Counted from the first letter of the stretch, positions 12,012-23,458 are shown. The stretch is 64,000 nucleotides of DNA from Petrosia ficiformis (GCA_947044365.1 OX345648.1:1379501-1443500); one strand, 5' to 3'. Made by a program: numbers and translations. Notes: generated by a model not told the origin, from the sequence alone.

Positions 12012-13265
12012 ATGTGTTATACATTATTACAAATTACTAAATTCCAAGTTGTGACCGCATATATTACAATCACACATCTCAATTTATTACACATAGTTGA
12101 AAAATACCCTTTTTACCATAAATATACATTCATGGCTTCTGTTTTGTTGTGCTTGAATCAAAAGGTAAAGAGTTGGTGGAATCAATATGAATTACCTCCA
12201 AAGATAAACACATTTGAAAAGTGATTACTTTCAGTTCCCAAAGAGAAACAAACTTTATTTTTCTAAGTTACATTACCTGGTGACATTGAAATCCCAGAGT
12301 CAATACTCATTAGACCCAGTCCTGAAGGAAATAATGTACGCGGCGAGTCACTATCCACAAAATTCAGTTGGTCAAAACCTGCAGCAGTATAGGGACTTTA
12401 GTATACCAATAAAACATGCATGCAATATATATAACATGGGTTCGAGGTGTGTATCAGCAATATCAGACCTGAACCCTGAGATAGTAGCAAGCTGAGGGCT
12501 GCTATTGAGGGGTGAAGGGCTGATATTGCTGATACAAACCAAGAAGACATGCTACATATAATATATTCTATACCTAACATGTACATCAATGCTAGTTACG
12601 CTACCTGACATGTGCAAAATTAGATTCATTGTTAACAACTCTTCTTCTCTTCCTATTTGCTGTGCATGCTTAAACTATTATGAATATCATTGTAGGTCTT
12701 ATATCAGCCCTGTGGTTTCATATCCACCTGTGGTTTGGTGTACATAACTTTGATGTACCTGTTAGCTATGGTATATGTATAATTAGGCTGACTATTGCAT
12801 ATTACTGCAATTGGCAAATATAATTATATTATTTCCATCCTGTGCATACTGTTATCAAGGAAGTGGTCAATGATATATTGTGTGATGAACCCAGTCAGTG
12901 CTAGGAGGAAATAGCTATAGTAAATGCATTTTCGTATCCAATAAGAGTGGTTTTGCTTTGGTCAGGCAAACTGTACAAAAGAGAGTCTTTCTGCTGCCAG
13001 CTGAGGTATTTCAGGTGTTTTCAAAGCTTTTTAAGACACTTGATTGACCTGCCCTACCAGTTCCTTCCTCCCTGTTGTATATTTTAAATACAAAATAGCA
13101 CACCACCCTCAATAACTACCTACAGAAAAGTGAATGATAGCCACAACCTATATATTAAACAATTGGAACTATCAGAATGAGTGATGAATTACTAGTTAGA
13201 TTCTTAACTGGTGGCAATGACAAACATTACACCCTAGGATTGAGTCGTGACGGAAATAGCCATTT
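12012..13265 (+). other. Unrecognised region with small ORFs, duplicated at 56499
   Basis: Two overlapping ORFs (12012-12224, 70 codons; 12214-12495, 93 codons) match the pair at 56499-56714 and 56704-56985. A third ORF, 57170-57394 (74 codons), is open in the right copy but disrupted here around 12800 by a small substitution/insertion. A 33-codon ORF starts at 13177. None resembles a family I recognise. The region lies antisense in the probable first intron of the protease-like gene. It may be an old transposon. Confidence 0.35.
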
Positions 13266-13360
13266 TGATATATAAAACTGTACATCAATTTTCATAGTAC
13301 ATTGCAGAGATGGTACTAAACAAACCTTGTTTAAATGGATCCCTATGTTTTGTATACATC

Positions 13361-13361
13361 T

Positions 13362-13450
<89 letters not shown>
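13361..13450. repeat. GA microsatellite
   Basis: About 90 bp of GA repeats downstream of the protease first-exon donor on the minus strand. The duplicated sites have much shorter tracts at 57852-57893 and 46143-46173. Ser-Leu and Arg-Glu open frames across it are artefacts. Confidence 0.95.
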
Positions 13451-13453
<3 letters not shown>

Positions 13454-13530
13454 ATCGTCATTGCACCCAATAATGCAGACATCAATTTATGCAAATATAA
13501 AAAATAATCATTGCTGCTATCCTTACTTAC

Positions 13531-13644
13531 CATACTCGTCTCTCGCATGGCGTCATGATCTTTCAATGGCTGTAAGATGGAAACATCACCATCAGTACTT
13601 ACACCTCTTGGAGTTAGAACACTAGGAGCATTTTGGTAAGTCAT
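13531..13644 (-). CDS. Probable first coding exon of the protease-like gene
   Basis: The exon starts at the ATG at 13642-13644 and ends at a strong donor (ATG|gtaagt). It encodes 38 residues beginning MTYQNAPSVLTPRGVSTDGD. The same exon recurs at 57975-58088 with identical protein, and at 46247-46369 with amino-acid changes plus a 9-nt insertion, frame kept in all. Frame preservation in the diverged copy argues that it is truly coding. It ends in phase 0, while the next recognised exon (acceptor at 9924) needs one extra base, so either an unrecognised exon lies between, or an acceptor near 9910 is used. The short peptide has no signal sequence and no recognised domain. Its link to the protease exons is inferred from strand and order only. 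Confidence 0.6.
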
Positions 13645-13830
13645 GCTTGGAGAGAAATGAATAATTACAAGTTTACAAGTGATTTATAGGGACTAAGGGA
13701 GTGGCGCAGCGTGTGCACACGCGGGAAACTACCTGGGGGTAAACCAAAAGCGCATGTTTCTTCGGGTTAATGAGTTCGCATGACGCAATCATAATTATCA
13801 TGACATCATATCATAACAATAACACTTTCA
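13645..13830 (-). promoter_or_regulatory. Candidate promoter of the protease-like gene
   Basis: Reading the minus strand, a TATAAAT lies at 13682-13688, about 40 bases before the ATG. Further upstream are GCGGGAAA-like and TGACGCAAT motifs. The same TATA stands at the 58088 copy but is altered in the 46369 copy. Only 366 bp separate this ATG from the stop codon of aralar copy 1, so the genes are tightly packed. Confidence 0.5.
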
Positions 13831-13934
13831 AAATACATGTAGTAGTATTCAGCAACTAATATTATTATACAGAACTTAGAGTTCTAAAAAATTAATTAAA
13901 TAATTAATAATTAATTATATAATTATAATTATAT

Positions 13935-13940
13935 TTTATT
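13935..13940 (-). terminator. Polyadenylation signal of aralar copy 1
   Basis: AATAAA on the minus strand, about 70 bases past the stop codon at 14011-14013. The equivalent signal in copy 3 is at 58362-58367. Confidence 0.6.
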
Positions 13941-14267
13941 ACATAATACAGACGATATACTTTCAATTTAATAACTACTAAAGAAACGTGGCTTTTCAAA
14001 GTTTATCTGTTTAAGAAGATTCTTGGTTCACAGGTGTTATCTCTTCAGATGGTGGAGGAGGTTTGGATCCTAGTTTAGGAAATACGAGACCAAAACGACT
14101 TTCTACGCCGGAGAATGTGGAATGGACAAGACGATATCCTCCAATATGATCAGGGAAGAAGTACGAGGAGGTGAGAACTGGTGCAGTTGGAGGAAGTGAA
14201 GTGTGAGGCTGTTTAGGAGGTCTGTGGAGAGAGAAGATACCATTTATATAATTATATTAGTGAATAC

Positions 14268-14495
14268 TTCCATCCATCTGTCTGCTCGTCCATGCATCTG
14301 TCCATCCATCCATCCATCCATCTATCCATCCATCTATCTATCCATTCATCCATCTATCCATCCATCTATCTATCCATTCATCCATCCATCCATCCATCCA
14401 TCCATCCATCTATCCATTCATCCATCCATCCATCCATCCATTCATCTATCCATCCATCTATCCATCCATCCATTCATCCATTCATCCATCCATCC
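14268..14495. repeat. CATC microsatellite in aralar copy 1 intron
   Basis: Imperfect CCAT/CTAT tetranucleotide repeats adjoin the acceptor side of the last aralar exon. The counterparts are 58692-58915 (copy 3) and 46585-46705 (copy 2). The Ile-His-Pro-Ser frames across them are artefacts. Confidence 0.93.
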
Positions 14496-14890
14496 AGCAT
14501 ATTAATAATAAAGTATATTCCTATGATAACGACATGATTGACATCAAATTACACATTTCATCAAAGTTGAAAGGCAAAGGGATCTCTATAAAATTAATTA
14601 TCATTACATATCTAATCTAAAGTCATTATCAGTACATCACTGATATAAACAAAATACTTACCCTCTGCCAAAGTCCACATACAAGAAACGTTGGAGTAAC
14701 TCGTATGTGAGTAGAGTAACACCAAATTGAGGGGCTGATCTGAAGACACGAGCTAAATTGAAATATAAGGCAACATCAAATATATACATGTAGTTTAAAA
14801 TTTGCTGACCTGCAATTTGTCACATGTACATGTATATAGATAGAGTTGTCATACATGTATATAGATAGAGTTGTCATACATATATATAGA

Positions 14891-15199
14891 TAGGGTTGGA
14901 CAATATTGAAAATTAAGTTTTGTGATTATTGTCTAAAAGTGACTTGCAATATTGCAACTACTCATTGATACTGTCTATGATAGCAAAAATAGGCTCATTT
15001 TTTAAAAGATGACACTTCTGACCCTTGTTTTGAGAACATACAGCTCATGAATAAGTGTTATAGTATTTTAACCACATACATTAAGCTAGTAGTTAAGACA
15101 ATATTTTGCCATTGTGATAATATTGGCAGACTAAATCATGTGATATGATTATTGCAATGGAATAATATATGCGATATATTGAATTATTGCCAAACACTA
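14891..15199. mobile_element. Diverged hAT-like MITE
   Basis: It starts TAGGGTTGGACAATATT and ends AATTATTGCCAAACACTA, an imperfect inverted pair that resembles the ends and body of the element at 2090-2378. Also present at the duplicated site (59245-59555). No clear target duplication remains, so it is older. Confidence 0.55.
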
Positions 15200-15734
15200 C
15201 TGTATAGTATACTAGTGTTGTTTTAGAACTAATACCCCTTTGTAACTAGTATGTAAAGGAATTTAGTCCCTACATGTGCATATGTACACCTACTATAATT
15301 CTCATACCATACCATACCACAACATCATTTCATGATTACTTATGCAACACACCACACCTTACTGAAAACTATTATCATAGGGATACTTTTTTTTAAATAC
15401 ACATTAAACGTATATTATCTTACTCAACATAGGTTTCCCCTTAGGCAATTATCATATTTGGCTAAAAGCCAACACTTCAAATGTTTCCTCAGGATAAATA
15501 TTGAGGGTGGATATGGATCAGAACAAATTGAACATCCTTGACGAAACATCATGTACATACATGTATATATGTACATGTACATGTATTGTACATGTACATG
15601 ACATTTGGTCAACAATGTTCAATTTGTGTTGTTACATGTATTTTAGCATAAAGCAAATACTTTGCTGTTCTCATCTCACAAACACTAAATTCTATGAATA
15701 AGGCTGAAAGAGGAAAGTAAAAACAAAGCTAGTA

Positions 15735-15890
15735 GTCACTGTGAATTGAACCAAGGGCCACTGACTTCATCCACTATGACAACCAGACAACTAGACAACC
15801 AATAGCCCTTCACAATTCTCTATATACTGCACGAGTGGTACTGAATGCACACCAGGCAGCCACTATTCAGTATACACATTAAAATTAGCA
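15735..15890 (-). mobile_element. tRNA-derived SINE-like element
   Basis: Read on the minus strand, TGGTTGTCATAGTGGATGA resembles a tRNA A box. About 25 bases on, GGTTCAATTC resembles a B box. Duplicated at 60075-60230. Related sequence lies at 42890-43085 and, in fragments, at 1950-2040 and 17160-17240. Confidence 0.5.
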
Positions 15891-16084
15891 CTCCCACCCC
15901 CTAACGATAGCTCTTTCTGATGTGATTTACTGACCTGGTCCTCCTTTCCAAAACGCTCTTGCCCCTTCATTCTTGAGAATCTTTCTGAAAGCATCAGGAA
16001 TGTTTTTATATGTCTCCTGACCAGCGCGAGCTTTAACCTGATGTAAATAGATAGATTAAAGTGTACTGTAGGAAAAATACACCA

Positions 16085-16380
16085 TACATGTACATTTATG
16101 TGTAAATATAAAACAATTTATGATGTTGTAATACACTATATTACACTTTATGACAATGTATGATGTTGTATTACATTATATTACACTTTATGACAATGTA
16201 TGATGCTGTATTACACTATATTACACTTTATGACAATGTACGATGGTATTTTACACTTATGACAATATATGCTATTTTATGATAGTGCATGATTCTTTTT
16301 GACACTAGATGACAGTTGTGTGATACTGTATAAACAGTGTATGATACTATATGACATACATGTATGATCATGAATTAACC
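16085..16380. repeat. About 45-bp tandem repeat replacing an aralar exon
   Basis: Repeats of TTATATTACACTTTATGACAATGTATGATG. It lies where copies 2 and 3 have the 56-nt carrier exon and an intronic gag relic. Confidence 0.75.
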
Positions 16381-16879
16381 AATATTACATTTAATACTTT
16401 GTTGGACAAAAAGTAATAATCAATGAATTTAAAGATGTTGTATATTATTATATGTCAGTTAATATCATACCAGCTCCCATGGCAGAGGCGAAGAGAGATA
16501 ATGGTCCATTGTATCCATTCTCATCAGCTGTGTATAGTTTCAAATGAGCGTAGACTGGAAAATATATTCCAGAGAAAGGTATGTCACGCATGAGACAAGC
16601 AGAAGCACCCTAGATAAATAGATAGATAGCTAGATAGATAGATTGTGTGTATACAAATGAGCTATTTTAAAATTTTGCAATTATGTATGTAATGTTGGAA
16701 TGGATGTACATGTATGAATGAATTTAGTGTATATTTGTTTGTATGGTCGCATGAAGGAAGGGTGAATGAAATGGATAAATGAATGAATGTGGATACAGTG
16801 TAGACAGATAGAAGAATAGATGAATGGATGAATTATTAGATGATAAAAGGAGACGAATGAATGGGGGAGGATCATGGGT

Positions 16880-17100
16880 GTACATGTACAAGCAGATAGT
16901 ATATGTAAGGATCAACAAATACATGTACATGTGCATGTACATGTATATGTATGGATCAACAAATACATTTACATGTACATGTGCATGTACAAGCACATAG
17001 TATATGTATGGATCAACAAATACATGTACATGTGCATGTACATGTGCATGTACATGTATATATATGAATCAACAAATACATGTACATGTACAAATAGCTG
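16880..17100. repeat. ACATGTACATGTGC / GGATCAACAAAT tandem repeat
   Basis: Four to five copies of a unit ending in ATGGATCAACAAATACATGT. The core is self-complementary (TACATGTA). No gene is seen from 16640 to 17640. Confidence 0.8.
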
Positions 17101-17639
17101 ATCAACAATACTTGCATAAACTGTATAAAAAATAAAAAATTATCTGAAATTTATCAGACAATGTCCTGTATGACTGGCTGTTCCCACACCAATGATTTAC
17201 AACAAATCTACAATGTACAGTGTACATGGTGGCTGCTTTTGTGCTCACCCCATGTCTGGTCTGGTTGTATACCAGACTGATCCATTACTTGCCTAAGAAA
17301 GGTTACAGTCATGTTATGTTTGTTGACAGATCACTAACTTGGGAGAATTCACAATCGTCTGAACTTAATGTTACATTGGTTTCCTTGAGACAATCCAGTA
17401 CAGCTGCAAGGCATTAGTCAGGATCTTCCTGTGACAAACCAAATTAAAAACCAAAATATCATCAACCTGGCAAACCACTCCCTAATACTAAAAATGTTCT
17501 GGAGCTGACATATTTCAGAAGGCAAGACAATTGCAACTGATGGAGTGAGATGCTAATAGTCTCATATTTGCAGATGTGCCATAAACATGTGCAGATAGAT
17601 ATAGCTTTGTGTTGTCATATCAGCAATTCAGTAGAGTTA

Positions 17640-18140
17640 CATTGAACTACTTCATCAAAAAACGAAATATGATTTATGAGCGTGCTAAATTTAATCAAAG
17701 GAACAAAATTAGGGAGAATCCGTTTTGACTCTGTAGAAAGAAATAACAAATGCTTGCCAAAAGAAATGGTGAGGAAACAGTAGAGAGTACTGAGACACCA
17801 GGAACAGCCAGTTGAGATTGAAGTTGCAGAATCAATTGATAAGAAAAGAACGGTCCATTGTGACCAAGACCAAAACCCACCCCACCAGCAGAAATGTTAA
17901 CACACACAACAGTCCTTGTGTGCTTGGTATGAGTAACAACATCATCAAGGACGAGACAACTACCCAGCAAGAGTAGCTGCATGTCAAGAATGTAGAAAAA
18001 AGGGTCATTTTAAAATCTTTTGTAGATCCAGGCCCAAAACAGTTGGAACAATTGGAGAGGATGTATCAGTTTTGTGGGAGCTATCAATGGTAACATTCAA
18101 GTAGTTAATACTTCGGAAGACGACAGTCCTATTCAATGGG
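17640..18140 (+). pseudogene. Relic of a Gypsy-type gag gene (zinc knuckle)
   Basis: A CCHC zinc knuckle with spacing CX2CX4HX4C is encoded at 17982-18023. A degenerate first knuckle with a stop precedes it. Several stops and frame changes break the surrounding sequence. A different 5' portion of a similar gag occurs in introns of aralar copies 2 and 3. It is an old, dead LTR-element fragment; LTRs were not identified. Confidence 0.65.
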
Positions 18141-18249
18141 ATTTTAGTGAAAATTCAAGATGGACATAGGAATACTTCTTTTGAGCTTTATTTAAAATGA
18201 AGTATCAAAAATGTCATTTGCCTTGTTCCCTATGCAGTATGTATTAAAA

Positions 18250-20770
18250 TGTTCATCTGATGTTTTTGAGACCTGAAGCTACGCAGACACGCTTGAATTG
18301 AAGTATTCATCTAGGCTATTCCTCTAGCTGGGCAAAGGTGGCGGTACATGTACTATTTGAAACATTGCCATTTTGTAAAGTTTTCCTCAAATCAGTAAAA
18401 TCCACAGTAATCTGTACTATCAACAAAGGGTTCCGGTCAAACTCGAGCAATAATGCATACTGAAACAGGAAAATTCCAAATACAAGAAAGAGTGAGTGGG
18501 AGAGATTGAGATTCCACACTGCCACCATGTGTTATCAATTGACATAAAATGAATTCTAAATACACAAGTAATATGTTACAATAATTATACATCCTATTAC
18601 AGTTTTCATGATGGATTGGCAAAACAAACCCAAGGTAAGTACAGCAGCTTATGAGTGGTGAAGCCGCAAAGGAGCAATACTTCCAACTGGGTTGCAAAGA
18701 CATTATTGTACAGGTGTGTATGTAGGAGGAGTGTTTTACATATTCATTAGCCAATAGAGTGACCTGTGTGTAGGTATAGCACTACCCATGCTAAATTCTT
18801 TATATGGACATTTTTGTGAATAAAATTAGATAGTATGCATTCTAAGGATTGGACACTCCCCTTTGCAGTTTTGCATAAGCTCTTGATATGGATTAAAATT
18901 TGATACTGTAAATCCCATTTTCAGGCATTCTAGAATTGAATATTACTGCAATTATGTAGAATAATGGGAGTGAAATTTTGTTTTTATCTCACCTGTTTCT
19001 TCCCTACATCACTTTATTTTGCTAGAAATGTTTAATGCCTATTACTTATTAATCAGTTTAAATAATTGATAAACAATAAGAGATTTACCATTACAGCTCT
19101 TTTCTTGAAATAGGCTTCCAATAAAAATTGCTATACTATAGCAATTTTTATTGGAAGCCTATTTCAAAATGATTTATTACTACTTTACTATGGTTACACC
19201 ACCCACATACACAATTGTGAAATACACAGTATTGACATGGAAGTTGTATAATTCTCGTAGAAGGGTATGGGACTCGAATGTATATAATCTATCCCATAAA
19301 CAGTAAACACCTCTTTCCAGGACAAAGCTTAAAAATACAACTTATCTTTTGTTGCATTGCATTTAGCAACTAGGTGTCCATCTACTGTAACTAACTAAAA
19401 GTATAATTCAGCCACCAAATCTCTTTACTTTGAGACTTACCATGGTTTATAGTTGTTGCTTCATCTTTAATTTCTACAAAATATAATGATTCCAAAGTCA
19501 CCATTGTTACTCCAGCTGTTTGCTTTTGGTAGCAACTATTGATCTAAAGAAAAGACCATAATAATTATTATTAAGATAAATGCATCTCACTCTAGCTTGG
19601 CAATTGACAATTATACAATTATTGACTACTGCAAGCAGTCACACAAATTTGTTATCCAGCAGACTTCAGCAAACCTTAGTTTCAAATACTCACACGTTGT
19701 TCAGTAAATAAGCATAATAATTATACAAACTAAAACCGACGCTAAGGCTATAGTTATAACTAATTCTTAAACTTTGATCCTGGGTCATGTGACAAAAATC
19801 TTAGCAGGTCTCTCCTTTCCTTTTCTATTAAATTATTGTACACTTTATTAGTGAAAACTACAGGACTTCTTTTACTATCATCATCAAGGTTTACTAGATA
19901 AACATAGACCACACTTGCCTGACCATATCATAGTTAATAAAGTAAAGGGATTGGAAACGGGCGTTCGGGATTGAAATATGCTACTTGCGGCCATATTGCA
20001 TCTATTATATGCATAATTAGAAAATTATTTTGAAATGTTATTGAAAATGGCAAATCAATGGATAAGGTATTAAATAAAGGTAAGGCACTAGTTAATGTTT
20101 TAATGCTGTAAATTTAAATCATGCTTTGTCTCATGAATCATTCTGCTAATGGGTCTAAATCACCATTTAGGCTATTGCTGTGAAAATTACAGGTACAGCC
20201 GATCTAGGTACCATTGAGCAGATTTCGACGAGTAGAGAAATTATTATTTGTACTGGGAAGTTCCAAACCTGGTTCGTCTCATGTATAGTACTATAACATG
20301 TTTTGACTATTAGCAGTTTCATTTATTACTGCCAATTCTTTGCTTAATCTCCAATTGTGTGTAGAAATAGTGTTTTTAGTGTAAGCTTCTCTCTTCCCTT
20401 TGATCGTGTTTAGCTTGTTGAGGCCTGCAGTGCACCAAATAACTATATTATTTTTCATAAGGTGTATATAAATTGTGTATAAACGTAGCCACACCCATTT
20501 CGCGTTTCTAATACCAGTATACCATAGATATTTATGCTATATCGATCCACTTTTGCTTAACCACACCCCTTTCTACAAACATCTATATAATAATATCGTT
20601 GTCTGTCACCATTTCCCTCGCAACAAAGACCCAGTAAATTAGACGTTGAGATGACATAAGCGCGTTATCATGACGTAATAAAAGAAGGTGTTGACAATCG
20701 TTGATGTGACGTAATAAAATAAGGCGTTGACAGTAAATTTGACATTAGAAGTTGTTTTTCTTGCGAAGAT
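18250..20770. other. Intergenic stretch without recognised gene
   Basis: Contains a perfect 63-bp palindrome at 19105-19167, and near 18640-18830 a relative of the element at 22915-23458. The short ORFs here match nothing I recognise. Confidence 0.5.
19105..19167. repeat. Perfect 31-bp inverted repeat with one-base centre
   Basis: The left arm 19105-19135 and the right arm 19137-19167 are exact complements, centred on C at 19136. Such a perfect palindrome is probably a young foldback remnant. Confidence 0.92.
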
Positions 20771-20779
20771 ATGGAAATC

Positions 20780-21459
20780 AATATAGAGCATCAATGATAC
20801 CTACACATGCATTGAGTTTCTAAATTCATTAACACCCTCAGGTATGCCTCCTCACTGCCTAAACCTAAAGGTGGGGTGCATTGTGATGTTACTTCGTAAC
20901 ATTGCCTTGAAAAAGGGATTATGTAATGGTACAAGATTAGAAATAACGTATTTACATCGTAACTGTATACAGGCAAAAATCATTTATGGACAAAATGCTG
21001 GAAATGAGGTTCTGATACCGAGAATAAAACTAGCTCCAAATGATAGTAATTTGCCATTCTGCTTGCATAGGGTACAATTTCCACTAAGGCTTGCATACTC
21101 TGTGACAATTAACAAAGCACAAGGACAAACGTTTGATAAGGTAGGAATATACTTACCAAAAACATTGTTTGTCGTGAAGTGCTAAGTTAAGGAAAATGGA
21201 TCAACAGGAGGATGAAAGAGAGTGATGAATACGTAACTGTGAATATTATAATTTAATATCAAATATTTTAATTAATTACTATAATTACTACTCTACACTC
21301 ATTTTAAAAGTTAATTTTTGTTTATACATCATTTTTATTATTCATCATTACTCTTTCATCTTCAAAATTTATAATAATTTTATCACTTATTATTTCATGA
21401 CTATAACACATTATATGATTTTGCGAGGAAATGACGGCCGAAGGCCGTTGTTTCGCTAG
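20780..21459 (+). mobile_element. Helitron 3' remnant with Pif1-like helicase C-terminus
   Basis: The ORF 20844-21185 encodes a Helitron/Pif1 helicase C-terminal region: MPPHCLNLKVGCIVMLLRN, GLCNGTRLEITYL, and motif VI-like SVTINKAQGQTFDKVGIYL. About 250 bases downstream, the hairpin ACGGCC-GAA-GGCCGT (21434-21448) is followed by CTAG (21456-21459) and then T, the canonical Helitron 3' end. The Rep domain and 5' end are missing. A decayed relative of the end (TATTTCGCTAGT) is seen at 24232-24243. Confidence 0.8.
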
Positions 21460-21930
21460 TAGATATAGATAGGTAAAACAAGACTGACTTTGAATTAGCA
21501 TAAGCTACAGTTAAATGTGCCAAAGTAACTCCTTCTTTCCATCTTTCCAAAGCAGCCACTTTTCTAGGTCCCAAGGGTGACCTCAATAGACAGGTTTCAC
21601 CGCTCGTATGGCACTGCCAAATGTTGGGGGTGCTCGGCCCTCCCATGAAAAATATTGGGGGTGCGTTTGCCCCCCTAGCCCCCCTTTCCTACGCCCATAT
21701 ATATAAGGTAACTCCGGACACGCCCAAACTTCGGACAGTTTTACCTATTTCGTACTCGTTCTCAACCAAGAGCAGCATTACAACTACAATAGTTCTACTG
21801 TCACTAGCTACACACATATGCTTGAAAATGAGCATGATACAATGAGTATCCAATACATTATTTACTCACAAATACGCGATTCCCACTAACGGGTAGTAGC
21901 ACTACTACTTATTAGTGTGATTTGCAGTGT

Positions 21931-22574
21931 CGTTAGTGTAATTCCATCAGCAGTTTACATCAATAGTATAGTTTTATCGTCAATAGGAGTGTGATCGAGT
22001 CTATACCATTATTAATTTGAGCGGGGTGTGTCCAAGTTGGTGGAAAAACAAAGAGCCTCGAGCTCATTAGCAGAAAGTTGTAAAATTACAACCTTATAAA
22101 ACTGGGAAACTGGGAAGTTATAAACTGGTCTATAACTTCCAATATGCAAAATATAACACATAGCAACAACATGGTAACAGGCTATAAACTTTAAGTGTTA
22201 TATTTTGCATATTGGAAGTTATAGACCAGTTTATAACTTCCCAGTTTCACAAACGGTGTAACTTATGGGAGCTGATTAGTATCAAAATTCATAGTGTAGA
22301 TGCACTAAAACAACAGGATTGTCACTTAAGCCGACAGTATATATAGTCTTCTAGTCAATAGTAAGTCACTATGCATCGATAGTATAGTCTTATATTCAGT
22401 AATAGCGTCACTATGCATCGATTGTATAGTCTTCTAGTCATAGTAGTGTTTTTAGTGTAATTCCATCAGCAGTTTGCATTAATAGTATAGTTTTATCGTC
22501 AATAGGAGTGTGATCGAGTCTATACCATTATTAATTTGAGGGGTGTGTCCAAGTTGGTGGAAAAACAAAGAGCC
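21931..22574. repeat. Direct repeats of about 125 bp flanking a foldback
   Basis: The segments 21931-22058 and 22451-22574 are nearly identical direct repeats. Between them lie the 54-bp perfect inverted repeat at 22106-22248 and short repeats of CACTATGCATCGATAGTATAGTCTT. Confidence 0.85.
22106..22248. repeat. 54-bp perfect inverted repeat with 35-base loop
   Basis: The arms 22106-22159 and 22195-22248 are exact complements over 54 bases around a 35-base spacer. This could fold into a long hairpin. No coding sequence is inside. Confidence 0.93.
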
Positions 22575-22805
22575 TTAATTTAAAATTAACACAATTACAA
22601 TTGTGTGATATCTATAGACAATTCAAGTGAACAACAAGATTGAAAATTATTTTCCATAACAATTAATGTATTACCAAATAACTGTAGCTATATGTCATAG
22701 AATGTTGAGTATATAGTGGCCTGAAGCCTGTCATATTGTAGCTATATACACTCTTGTATAATATGGACCACCATTACGTTATAGTAAGTGTAAGTCTAGT
22801 GTTGT

Positions 22806-22842
22806 ACCAGGAGCTTATGAGTGGCGCTCATAAGCTCCTGGT
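22806..22842. repeat. 16-bp hairpin related to neighbouring MITE ends
   Basis: ACCAGGAGCTTATGAG (22806-22821) and its complement (22827-22842) flank a five-base loop. The arm sequence matches the terminal repeats of the element at 22915-23458, suggesting two element ends fused head to head. Confidence 0.85.
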
Positions 22843-22914
22843 TGTACCTATACTAGGTTTTGCCATAATTCAGATACAGATATTTATAGGGCAACTAAAA
22901 CTGCCTATACCTAT

Positions 22915-23458
22915 ACCAGGAGCATATGAGCGGCGAAGCCGCGAAGGAGCGTCCAACGCAGTACTACCTGCAGTTCTCAGACTGTCTAATTGTTTGTTTG
23001 TTTATTACCTGTGAAGTAAGTGCTATTTAATTATTATAGGCGTGTTGACTTTGACACGTGATAGAGCACGGCAAAAAATGGCAGAAAAACGTTTGTCGAA
23101 GAAACAGCTGTGTTCTATTGTCAGTAAGCTTAGGCAGTGCGATCACTCAATCATGTATGCTTATGTAAAAGGTTCAGTAAACTTAGAGGAACACATGAGT
23201 GCTTTTGAAGAAAGGAAGACGCTATGGAATCGCCTCTCGCAAGTTGATTATTATTATAGTACTACCTTTTCTTGGGAGATAGGATTTTCTCTTTGGGCTT
23301 CCGAGTATAGATCTGAATGTCGTCATCATGCTCTTCATTTCCTGATTTTCACTGAGTAGCCTTTTCATTATTCTACACTACCCACGCAAACTGCCTTATA
23401 TGGAAGTTTTTGTGAATACTCCAGGTCCATTGCGGCTTCGCTGCTCATAAGCTCCTGC
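22915..23458. mobile_element. Inverted-repeat element with a 105-codon ORF
   Basis: The ends are inverted: ACCAGGAGCATATGAGCGGC with GAAGCCGC at the left, and GCGGCTTCGCTGCTCATAAG with CTCCTG at the right. Inside, the + strand ORF 23042-23359 (105 codons) has a basic start (RDRARQKMAEKRLSKKQLCS) and no recognised domain. A decayed relative, including the GCCTTATATGGA-like 3' part, is seen at 18640-18830. The ORF may be chance or a captured fragment. Confidence 0.6.

Larger units (their letters stand above)
11407..16030. repeat. Segmental duplication, left copy
   Basis: This block is nearly identical to 55433-60336 in the same orientation. It carries the 3' exons of aralar, the protease first exon and its upstream region, and part of the following intron. 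Left of 11407 and 55433 the two sequences are unrelated at the junction. Differences include a 463-bp insertion in the right copy, microsatellite lengths and scattered small indels. Confidence 0.93.
14011..16609 (-). pseudogene. Aralar-type mitochondrial Asp/Glu carrier, copy 1, 3' exons only
   Basis: Four exons read on the minus strand: 16471-16609 ([20 protein letters not shown]), 15935-16037 ([19 protein letters not shown]), 14662-14752 ([20 protein letters not shown]) and 14011-14221 (DHIGGYRLVHSTFSGVESRF, stop TAA). They match the C-terminal third of the SLC25A12/13 carrier. The 56-nt exon that carries the TPADVIKTRLQ carrier signature in copy 3 (60561-60616) is absent between 16037 and 16471, where an AT-rich tandem repeat stands instead. 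Without it the join gives GGT TAA, an immediate stop. No upstream carrier exon follows to the right until the orphan at 44574. This copy therefore appears non-functional, although its remaining exons are the most canonical of the three copies. Confidence 0.85.

Noticed and set aside
13177..13278. 33-codon ORF MSDELLVRFLTGGNDKHYTL and on
   Set aside because: Short and without homology or splice context that I can support; left inside the unrecognised region.
9910..13530. Direct splice from the 13531 donor to the acceptor at 9924
   Set aside because: Phase 0 meets an exon needing one preceding base; the join would shift the frame.
13285..13644. Single 119-codon ORF with a poly Ser-Leu tail
   Set aside because: Only the first 38 codons are exon; the rest is intron and GA microsatellite read past a strong splice donor.
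14203..14537. Ile-His-Pro-Ser repeat proteins (also 58630-58952)
   Set aside because: Translations of CATC microsatellite.
14011..16609. Copy 1 as a functional aralar gene
   Set aside because: Lacks the 56-nt exon and all upstream exons; joining what remains gives an immediate stop.
17695..17982. Minus-strand 95-codon ORF
   Set aside because: Antisense to the gag relic; no recognised features.
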